Shown here: piece by piece, positions 1 through 8,418 of the stretch | Layout: the number at the start of each line of letters is the position of its first letter | How positions within the stretch are numbered: position 1 is the stretch's first letter | Assembly (NCBI GenBank): GCA_029339195.1 | Contig: JAPTJF010000605.1 | Coordinates: forward strand, 1-30,480 | Source: Micractinium sp. NFX-FRZ | Taxonomy: Eukaryota; Chlorophyta; Trebouxiophyceae; Chlorellales; Chlorellaceae | Reading direction: 5' to 3' | DNA length: 30,480 nucleotides | Made by a program: the position numbers and the translations under genes | The notes under the pieces: model-generated | The model's input: the letters and a program-made list of their open reading frames with translations, nothing else | What the model was told of the DNA's origin: nothing | Database searches by the model: none

Positions 1-2321
1 GATCCCGGTCGCCGCCGTAGCCGCCACCGCCGTAGCCGCCGCGGTCGTAGCGCCCGCCACCGCCACCGTAGCCACGGCCACCGCCGCCGCCGCCACTGGG
101 GGCGCCGCCGGGCCTGCGTGGGGGGACGCAGCAGCGTGGTTTAGTGTACGAATCAGTGTGTGCAACCAAGAAGCAGCATTCTAGTGCTGCCCGTTGCTCT
201 TAAGGCAACACTAGGAGCTGCCTGGGCTCAGGCCGGACCCTCCCGCACCCCCACACAGCACAACAACAGAAGGGGCAGCGAAGGCAGAGCATGTGCAACA
301 ACAGCAGCAGGGGCAGGCGCTCACCGGGAGTAAGATCCGTCGTGGAACTTGGTGCTGCCGCCGGTGCCGCCCTTGTAGCGGCCAAACAGCTGCAGGCAGG
401 GAAGGCGGGGCACCCAAAGCAGGTGAGCGCCGGGGATGGGAATTAGCGGCAGAGCAGGGGCGAACGTGCTGCGCTGTCCCCATGACGCTTTCTGGGCCCC
501 GGGGCTGGCAAAGGGGCGGCGGCGGCGGCCTGTGTCCTCGTGCTCTACCCTGCCCTCCTTTCTCTCAGCTGCAAGCTCATCCCTGGATGGCGGGCGAGGG
601 CGGGCCCTGCCTGCTTCTCCTTGCTTCACCCTGCCCTGCCGCCCCTGCCCTGCCCGCCCCTGCACTGCCCCTCCCTCGTCCCTCGAGCCGCACGCCCCTC
701 CCTGACCCCCACCCACCCACCCACCTGCTTGCGCAGGTCGCGCGACACGGGGCGGACGTGCATGAAGTTGCAGTAGCCGCCGCGGGAGCAGTTGTTCTCC
801 TCATACTGCCGGCACGTTGCCTCCCGGAAGTCGGTGACCGGCGAGAACTCCACCACAATGGGCTTGCCGGCGTAGTAGCGCCCCTGCATGCCCTGCAGCG
901 CGCGCGCCGCCTCGTCCTCGTCCCTGCGGGGCGCCAGGGGTGGCAGGGGGTCGGGTGAAAACATAGGGGGCGGCGAGTGCGCGGGCCAGGCGGGAGTTGC
1001 AGGTGGGCAGGCAGGGGGCAGGACAGGGCGGGGTCTAGAGGTGGCCGCTGCCTGGGCTGCGTGTGGGTGCCCGCTGCCCTCCCAAACACCGCACCCTCCC
1101 TTTCTCAACACCCCTGGTCACTTGACAAGACAAGTTGCCCACCATGCATGCGGTCCACCCTGCCCCAGCCCACCCCACCCAGCCGGTCACAAGCAGAGCA
1201 GACGGGAAAGCAGCGGGGGGCCGCACTTGAACTTGACGCACACATTGCCCACCACCAAGAATCCACCCCACCCCACCAGGCCCGATCACAAGCAGTGGAG
1301 GCAGGAGCACGATGCAAGTGCAGTGAGGGCAGAGCAGTGCAAGGGAAGAGGGCAGGCTCACTTGAACTTGACGTAGACGTTGCCCACCATGTGGTCTGCC
1401 AGGTTGTCGCACACGTTGAGGTACTCCACCTCGCCGTGCTGGGCCAGCTCCAAAAAGATGTCCTCGTAGAAATCCTGCGTGAGGCGGCGGGGGGGCGGGT
1501 TTAGGGTGCGCAGGGGTTTCAAGAAATTCAGGCCCGCACACAGGGCAGGTGCGGATGTGTGCATCGCTCCAGAAGGGGAGTGTGAGCGGCAGAGGGCGTT
1601 GCGGAGTTCATTCAAATCCTCTCTCCACGTCAAAGGTTCTGCTTCGTCCCCCACATGCTCCCTTCCACCCCCCCTGCCCACCCGCATCAGCTGTTCAACA
1701 GCCATGGTTTGAATCAGCTGTCTGAGAGCAGTGCCATGGTGTAAACAAGGCCAGCTGCCTCAGTTGCTCACCTCGAAAAACTCCTGCACCTTCTTGGGGT
1801 CCACAGGAACTGGCAGGCCGTCCGGGCCCAGGGGCGCGTTCAGGATGGGGTTCTGGTACATGTTGTGAAGCAGGATGGTGGGGCTGATGGTGGGGCGGTT
1901 GTGCAGGCGGGAGCAGCGGTCGCCGTGGCGGCACGCGCTGCGGGGGTGGGGAGTGCAGGGGGTGGGGGCAGGTGGAGAATGTGGGTGTCAGCAACAAGGG
2001 AGGCATGTTCAGTGTGTGGAAGTCAGTGACGAGGGATATCATGTTTGAATAGGAGAGAGGCCAGAGGTGGCATGCAGGTGCATGCACACAGAGCGGCCAC
2101 CCGCCCGCTCTCTCTGGCTGCCCAACACGACCCTCCGTGTGCCAGGCAGCGCACAAAGCCCCCAGCGCAGGCAGCCGTTTCAGCTCCTCCCAACCTGCCA
2201 GCCTCCTCTCTCCTTCACCTACGCTCGCAGCCTGCCCAACCACTCACCCGATCTTAAAGTAGAAGGGGCAGTTCACTCGGTCCTTCTCGGTACCGAAGAT
2301 GCTCGCCAAGTGGTTCGCCAT
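1..2321 (-). CDS. U2AF35: Splicing factor U2AF small subunit (U2AF35), 3' end truncated by window
   Basis: Small subunit of the U2 auxiliary factor, which reads the AG of the 3' splice site in the nucleus. Exons on the minus strand: 2248-2321, 1772-1937, 1362-1474, 725-923, 325-389 and 1-113 (continues beyond base 1); phases agree at every junction. The start is the ATG at 2319-2321, giving [20 protein letters not shown], the plant-type N-terminus. A first CCCH zinc finger ([20 protein letters not shown]) is followed by the U2AF-homology RRM with DFYEDIF and GNVYVKF, then [14 protein letters not shown] leading into a second CCCH finger ([12 protein letters not shown]). At least 243 residues lie in the window. 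The visible tail is Gly/Tyr/Arg-rich (GGYGGGG, RGG-like) rather than Arg/Ser-rich. A Tyr stands where animal U2AF35 has the key Trp of the RRM; plant proteins as I recall them also carry an aromatic there. It is transcribed divergently from eL20. Confidence 0.95.
1119..1254 (-). repeat. Two decayed copies of U2AF35 exon 3 tail inside intron 3
   Basis: Exon 3 of U2AF35 ends at 1362, and its last ~30 bases plus the donor (plus-strand 1359-1389) recur at 1224-1254 with only four mismatches and, more degraded, at 1119-1146. In copy one the minus-strand reading still gives GNVCVKFK, against GNVYVKFK in the exon, and it keeps a GT at the donor position. The bases beyond the copies (CACAAGCAG and GGCAG stretches) also repeat, so the unit appears to be exon tail plus donor plus intron start, tandemly repeated about every 105-135 bp. 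Confidence 0.8.
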
Positions 2322-3076
2322 GGCTGCGGCTGGCTGCTCGCGGTGCTGGGCCTCAGCGGGGTGTCACCAGGGTGAACAAAAAGGTACACCTGCAGAGCAG
2401 CAAGCAGCGGGACAGGGAGTGAGGGCGCTGGGACCAGAGGCAGGCAAACGAGGCGGCAGCAGGCAGCGCAGACGGCGGCGGCGGCGGCGGCGCCGCGCCC
2501 TTCGTCAAGCAGCCTCCGGCTTCACAGCTGCACCCGTCGGAGTCGCAGTGTGCCTTGGCACGCCCGCCTCGGCGGTGGACCGGCCCCGAGTCCGCAGCAG
2601 AAGCGGGCGAGGTGCAGGACGTGCAGGCTGTGTGTCGCTCGGCACTCGCTGCGCAGCGGACTGCTTCCAAAGGCTGCTGAGCAATGGACTCGGTGCTGCT
2701 CTGCAGTGCCGGGGCGAGGGAAAGCCTCTGCAGGACCTGCACAGACTGGGACCCACCTGGGGGCGGTACGCTAGAAGGATGGAGGTGAAACACCTCTGGC
2801 AGCGGTCTTGACCAGTGATCGACGCCCCACGGGGGTGATTGGACACCAGGCGCGCCGGAGGAGTGACGAGGGCCGCCTGAGCAAGCTCCCGGCCGCTGTA
2901 AGTACCCGCAGTCCGCCGATTGATGCCTCAATTGAGGAACAGCCTGCGCACCGCCACGCAAACGCAGCGCGCCAAAGTTTCCAGCCGGGAACACACGTGG
3001 AGCAAGGGCCGTCATAGGCCCCTCTCAGGCCCCGCTCGGCCTCTTGGGTTGGTCTGGAGAGCACCACCTGTTCACG
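2322..3076. promoter_or_regulatory. Shared upstream region between divergent U2AF35 and eL20
   Basis: A 755-bp stretch lies between two start codons facing away from each other, so both promoters and 5' UTRs must be here. No TATA box is evident. It holds a run of CGG triplets around 2471-2495 and a perfect 12-bp palindrome CCTCAATTGAGG at 2926-2937. Long open frames crossing it resemble no known family and are taken as GC-rich background. Its role is inferred from gene orientation only. Confidence 0.6.
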
Positions 3077-5591
3077 ATGGTGCAGGTAGGCTCTTGTCCT
3101 GCACTGCAACACTGAGTGCAGAGGAGCAGCTTGGCGGCCGGGCGAAGCGCTTGGCGCATCTCAGCAGCCACCAGGGCGTCAGAACGCAAGCGCAGCAGAA
3201 ACAGCCGCCCCAGCAGCCGCCGGCGCCATGCAGCTCAGCATGACCGGCCATGCAGCAAGCACTGGCGCGGGCAAACGGCTGCTGGGCTCCGGGCATGCGG
3301 CAGTTCCCTGCGAAGCGGGCGGAGGAGTCCTCCCTGTGCTGCCGGCCGGTAGCCCGCCTGCCGCCGCCCGCCGCAGGGCCGGCGTCCCTAGCGCGCCGCG
3401 CTGCTCACCCGCTGCGTCCGCCCCTGGCCTCTGCTTGTTTGCAGGGCGGCTATAAGTACCACCAGTACCAGGTGGTGGGCCGTCACGTGCCCACCGAGAA
3501 GGATGCGGAGCCCTCCATTTACCGCATGAAGCTGTGGGCACAGGACGCCGTGCGCGCCCGGTCCAAGTTCTGGTGAGGCTGAGCAGAGATCTCAAGCCTG
3601 GGCACTCGGGAGGGGGATGCAGAGAAGGCTGCACATAGGGCGCAGCGGGAGGAGGGGCTGCCCTCGTGCGCAATGCACACCCGGGCGGCACATGTGCACG
3701 GCAAAGGCGCACAGGCAGCTGCGGCACAGGCAGCAGTGGCCGGCAACCTCGCAGCTTGGGCCGCCCCGGACAAAGGATTTGGAGTGGGCGCGGCACTGCA
3801 GCGAGCTTCCCGGCCGAACAAACAGCAGCAGCAGCGTTGGCAGCGGCTGCTATGCCGGCTGGAGGGGAAGCCTGGCGGATGCAGCGCCGTGCATCGTGGC
3901 TCTGCCAGGCCGGCACGCCCCAGCCAAACAGCATGCACCACAGCCGAGCGTTCGCTCGCCTCTAAAGCAGGGCAGCACAGCGGCGTGTTGCAAAACGACG
4001 CGAACTGGCCGCTTCAGCGCTCATCCACTTCCACCCGCGCCGTGTAGTGCGGTGCACCCGCCCGCCCAGCCTCCCATATCATGTTGTGTATTGCTGCTTT
4101 GTACTGTGTGCGTGCAGGTACTTCCTGCGCAAGCTGCGGAAGGTGAAGAAGGCCAACGGCCAGATCCTGGCCTGCAACGAGGTACGGCCAGTCATGGCAG
4201 GCCCCGAGGCTGCCTGCCGGGAATCTGCACGTGTCTTGATTGCTGCCGTTTGTGGGGGCTGGGTCAGCCGGCATGCTGCTGCTGCTGCTGCAGCTGCTGT
4301 GCCGCAGTAAGCCAGCACCGCGTCGCCGTGCGCCATACCATGCGTGGCCTTGGAACGGGAACAACTTGAGCCGGAGCAACATCGGCGTTGGCAGCAGCAG
4401 CACGAGGGGTGGAGCATCGCGATGCGCGCAGGCGCAGCGCCGCATGCAGCTCTGGCGCAGCAGCAGCATCACGTGCGACAGCATTGAGCAGCGCGGCATG
4501 ACGGCCGGCAATGTGGAGCACACCTGCTGCCAGCATGTTCGGCCAGCACGGCGCCCACACTCTTCCTCTTCCTGCCCCCTCTATCCCACACTCCCGACCC
4601 TGCCTCCTCAACGCCCCCCTGCCTGCCTGCTGATCCCTTCTACTTTAATTTGCCCTCTGCAGATCTTTGAGCGCAACCCCACCACCGTGAAGAACTACGG
4701 CATCTGGGTGCGCTACCAGTCTCGGACCGGCTTCCACAACGCCTACAAGGTGCGCGCCGCACCCTGCCCCACACGTGTGCTTGAGCATGCTTTCATTGCT
4801 GGCGCGAGGTGCAGTGCGAGGTGGTGGCGTGGGAGGGCGGGGGATGCACGTGGGGAGAGGGGTTTTGCACACGCGATTTGCGGCGGCGGCTTGGGTTGCA
4901 CAGGCAAGTGGGCAGAGTGCGATAGTCCTCCCCGCCCACCTCTCCTCCCCCCTACGCTCCTCTCTCCCACCTCACCTGCCCCTGTGCCCACCTGCCTCAC
5001 CCCCGCCGGCCCACCGCCTCGCCCTGGTCACGTGCCCCCTGTGCTGCAGGAGTACCGCGACACCACCCTGAACGGCGCCGTGGAGCAGATGTACCAGGAG
5101 ATGGGCAGCCGCCACCGCGTGCGCTCCCCCTGCATCCAGATCATCAAGACAGCCACCATCACCGCTGCGCAGGTGGGTGGCTGGGGCCGGTGTGGGTTCA
5201 GGTTCAGATGCACACATGTGGCGGGCTTCAGTGCACGCGTGGCGGGCTTCAGTTCACACGTGGTCGTCGCTGTCAGCGGAAGCACGCTGCGTGCAGCGGA
5301 GCATGCTGATGCGCCAAACCCGGGCCTGGAGGCAAGCTGCTGGGGGGCATTGTATCGCGCATGCTGCCGCACCACAGGGTGCCCCGTCCCCTCCCCTTGC
5401 CCCGTCACCCACACCTCCTCGGGACCCCCCCTGCCTGTCCCCCCTTGCGCCTGCAGACCAAGCGCGCGGCGACGCAGCAGATGCACGACAGCAAGATCAG
5501 CTTCCCGCTGACCCGCAAGATGGCCCGCCCCACCAGCCGCAAGTACAAGACCACCTTCAAGGCCATCCGCCCCAACGTGGCCCTCTACTGA
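3077..5591 (+). CDS. RPL18A: 60S ribosomal protein eL20 (L18a)
   Basis: Component of the large cytosolic ribosomal subunit. Exons: 3077-3085, 3445-3572, 4118-4181, 4663-4749, 5050-5172 and 5457-5591, all GT-AG and phase-consistent, giving 181 residues against about 178 in the family. The first coding exon is only ATG GTG CAG. Diagnostic stretches are [89 protein letters not shown] and the basic C-terminus [17 protein letters not shown]. The split Trp codon across exons 2 and 3 (TG|G) restores SKFWYF. A TGTAA poly(A) signal follows at 5861. The tiny first exon is inferred from the family start (MV...) and the ideal donor after CAG; it is the least certain part. Confidence 0.96.
5211..5262 (+). 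repeat. Short tandem repeat in eL20 intron 5
   Basis: About two and a half copies of a ~21-base unit containing GTGGCGGGCTTCAGT lie just after the intron 5 donor (5173). There is no sign of coding or structured-RNA function. Confidence 0.75.
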
Positions 5592-5860
5592 GCGGCGCAC
5601 GCTGGTGTGGCAGAGGCGTGCTGACGTGGCGGCTCGGCGGTGGTTGAGCTGGCTGCCTGTCATGGCACGGCCTCCCAGGCAGCGGCAGCAGCAGCTGAGT
5701 CGACGCCGGCGCCCGCAGCGCGCGTGGCACAGGCGGAGCCGTGGGTGCGGCGATGAGCGCATGCGGCGCGACCTGGGTGGCAGTGGCGCCCGGTCTTGCG
5801 CTGTGACAGTGGCCTGCCTGCCCCCCCTGCAGCCGATGGGTGTGTAGGCTGTAGGGCAGA

Positions 5861-5865
5861 TGTAA
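5861..5865 (+). promoter_or_regulatory. TGTAA poly(A) signal of eL20
   Basis: TGTAA is the usual polyadenylation signal of chlorophyte nuclear genes. Here it lies 270 bases after the eL20 stop codon, a plausible 3' UTR length. The assignment is positional. Confidence 0.6.
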
Positions 5866-5941
5866 GCACCCACAGAAAGTGATCACCTGAGAGGGGCCCA
5901 AGTGTTGGCGAGGCAGGAGCAGGCGACGAGTGGTCACCCTT

Positions 5942-5984
5942 GAAGTGCCTCCCAAAGGTGTGCCCTTACTTTGTGAGGCACTTC
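5942..5984. repeat. Perfect 10-bp inverted repeat, 23-base spacer
   Basis: GAAGTGCCTC at 5942-5951 is the exact reverse complement of GAGGCACTTC at 5975-5984. This could be a hairpin, a protein-binding dyad or the remnant of a small inverted-repeat element. Confidence 0.8.
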
Positions 5985-6004
5985 CGCGAGATAGAGAGAT
6001 CAGA

Positions 6005-6066
6005 TGTGAAGCGTTTCATATCTGCGCGTTTGTGAAGCGTTTCATACCATTGCATATCTGCAATGG
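6005..6066. repeat. 16-bp direct repeat followed by a perfect 8-bp hairpin
   Basis: TGTGAAGCGTTTCATA occurs at 6005-6020 and again at 6031-6046. Immediately after the second copy, CCATTGCA (6047-6054) and TGCAATGG (6059-6066) form a perfect 8-bp stem with a TATC loop. CATATCTGC also occurs twice, once after each GTTTCATA copy. The cluster ends about 320 bases before the receptor-kinase ATG. Confidence 0.8.
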
Positions 6067-6353
6067 TCGGCGCGATTTGAAGCACGCGAGACTTTCCAGA
6101 GTGTCGGCGCAGCACCTGCACCCTATTGCCTTGCAAACATGCTTGCCCTTGATTCGTGAATGCATTGCCTTCCCTTTGGACTGCCCCCCTTTTACATCCA
6201 GAAGCTTGTTGCAAAGCACACACATTTGTGCAGTGGTCCTGGCTGCCCCAAACGCAGGGCATCATTTTTGCTGAGCTGGCGCCGTGGGCACGTGGTACTG
6301 TGCGTCCTTTCCCGCCTCGCTGCGGATATCTCGAACCAGCAATATTGTGCAGC

Positions 6354-6383
6354 ATGCAGCTGGGCAGAGCGTTGGGGCGGTAG
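6354..6383 (+). other. Candidate uORF of the receptor kinase (9 codons)
   Basis: ATG at 6354 reads nine codons (MQLGRALGR) to TAG at 6381-6383, leaving four bases before the main ATG at 6388. If transcription starts upstream of 6354, ribosomes would meet this ORF first and would have to reinitiate or leaky-scan. The transcript start is unknown. Confidence 0.4.
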
Positions 6384-6387
6384 CCAC

Positions 6388-8386
6388 ATGCTGCGAATCT
6401 TTTGCAGCCTCGCGTTGCTGGCTGCTGCGGCAGCGCAGACGACGAGCACGCAGACAGACCGTGAGTGCACCGCCTGGGTTGAAGCCTCCAACGCCGCACG
6501 CGCGGAGCACCAGGCACACCGCAAACTCCTTGGGCCCACGCGCCCCTGCCACCCAAGGTGGCGGATGCTAGCACTCTGCGCGCTCCTGGCCAAGCAGCAG
6601 CGCCAGCGGCAGGCAGACCGCACGGCCTGGCAGCCTGGGCACCCTTCGCCGCTGCCGCCGGCGCGCAGCTGCCGCCACAGCTGGCAGTCGACTTTTCCTG
6701 CCAGTGCACTGCGGAGCAGCTCAAACATTGCTGTTTGTTCGTGCTTGTGAAGTTGGAGGGCACCCGGCTGCCTGCGCCACTGCTGCCTCACTCCCGCCGC
6801 GCCACTGCGCTCCCTGTGCCTGCCGCCGTGCAGAGAAGCGCCTGCTGGCACAGAAGAATGCGATCGTGAACTGGGATGAGTATGCAGCAGCCCACAACAT
6901 CTCAGGCTGGGTGGACGACAACAGCGTGCCCGTGTGCTTGTGGACGGGAATCACGTGCAACCCAGATGGGCGCATCATCTCCACGTGAGTGCGCGACGTG
7001 GGTGCTTGCCTGCCGGGCGCGCTTGGTACCCACGCCTGCCCAGCACCCATCTGGCTGAGCCAGCTGGCTGCCGCCGCTGCACTGCACCCTCCCTGCACGC
7101 GCACCCAGTGCAGCTGTGCGTGGTGCCGCTGCTGACGTGGCGCGTGCACACGTGCCCACCTAGATGCACTGCTCCCACGCCTGCTGACCATCATGCCGTG
7201 CTGCATGCAGCGTCTTCGTGCTGCACATGCCCGCAGACGTGGGAGCAGCGCAGCGCAGCGCCGCCCCGTTCCTGCAGCATGCCAGGCTCAGCGGCCCTGT
7301 GCACCCATCCGCTGCCTGCCTGGCGGCCTCCCTTGCTCCTGCAGGGTCCTCCAGTGCCCCAACTGCGATGTGAAGGCGATCGGCGCCGTGGCACCGAGTG
7401 TGTCGCAGATTCTGTGAGCAGGGCTGCGGGCAAGGCTACCTACCAGCGTGTTGCCCGTGCGGGGCGCATGAGTGCGATGCCGCTGGGCACGCGTGCAGGA
7501 TGTCTTAAAGTTGCCGGACAGGGGTGGGCGCATGAGAGCGCTGCTGTCGAGATCAAGGGCAGGGCAGGCGCAGCTACTGAGGGCGCCTCTGCCGTGGCAG
7601 TCACATGACAGCTGCCAATGCAGGACAGCTGCTGCGCCCGGTCCAATCAGCTGCTCGCTCACGCCACTCTGCTCTTGGCTTGTCCTGCGCTGCTATCACC
7701 CTGCTCCGCCCCCTTCAGGCCCTTGCAAACGCTCAACCTGCAGCAGCAGAAGCTGACCGGCACGCTGCCTGCTGCGTTTGCCACTGATGGGGCCTTCCCC
7801 AACCTCATCAACCTCCTGCTCCAGCAAAACCAGCTCACAGGTGCGGCATGCCTGCCCGCCGGTGGCTGCAGGCATGCCTGCTGCTGCCTGCCGGCATGTG
7901 AACTGTTCCTGTGCTTGCCCTCCCGCCTATGTGCTTGCATGCCCATGGCGGGAGGCCTGCCTGTGCTGTGCATCGACCTGCCTGCCTGCCAGCCTGCCTG
8001 TTAGTGGGGTGCCGCTGCACTGCCACGCAGAGCACGCTCCCAACACCTGGCGTGCACCGCCTGCCGCTGCTTCCGTTTGACTGCCAGCAGGCCGCATCCC
8101 CGAGACGTGGAGCTCCCCTGGTTCATTCCCCAAGATGACTCTCCTCACGCTGCATGTCAACAATCTCACAGGTGGGCTGCCCAGTAGCTGTATGCCTTTG
8201 TCAAGTAATGCACACCACGAGAACTTCGTGGTAGAAAGCTTAATAACAGCTTTTGATGCATGCTGAGATCTAAAAGGCGACTCGGGGCTCGCAGAGCGCA
8301 GCCTGGCCACGGCCCCCCTGGGTGTCGAAGAGGCAGAGCGGGGGCGCTTTGCGGAGTGCTTGCCATGCTGCCGCGGGTGGCATGTG

Positions 8387-8418
<32 letters not shown>

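Larger units (their letters stand above)
5866..6387. promoter_or_regulatory. AT-richer spacer upstream of the receptor kinase
   Basis: The stretch between the eL20 poly(A) signal and the receptor-kinase start is visibly less GC-rich than its surroundings. It holds the inverted repeat, direct repeat and hairpin listed separately, plus a short upstream ORF. It should contain the receptor-kinase promoter. No canonical TATA box can be fixed, although AATATT occurs about 45 bases upstream of the ATG. No protein family is recognisable in it. Confidence 0.5.

Noticed and set aside
3250..3576. Alternative eL20 start extending exon 2 upstream
   Set aside because: The added residues match nothing in eL20, and the AG acceptor at 3443-3444 with the ATG GTG CAG exon gives the expected N-terminus.
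3179..3934. 251-codon minus-strand ORF across eL20 introns 1-2
   Set aside because: Antisense to a firm ribosomal protein gene, low-complexity Ala/Pro/Arg composition, no family motif; long ORFs are expected by chance at this GC content.
3086..5456. Intronic box C/D snoRNA in eL20
   Set aside because: Ribosomal protein introns often host snoRNAs, but no paired RTGATGA and CTGA boxes with terminal stems were found.
5028..5873. 281-codon minus-strand ORF over eL20 exons 5-6
   Set aside because: Mirror frame of a conserved coding region; no recognisable domain.
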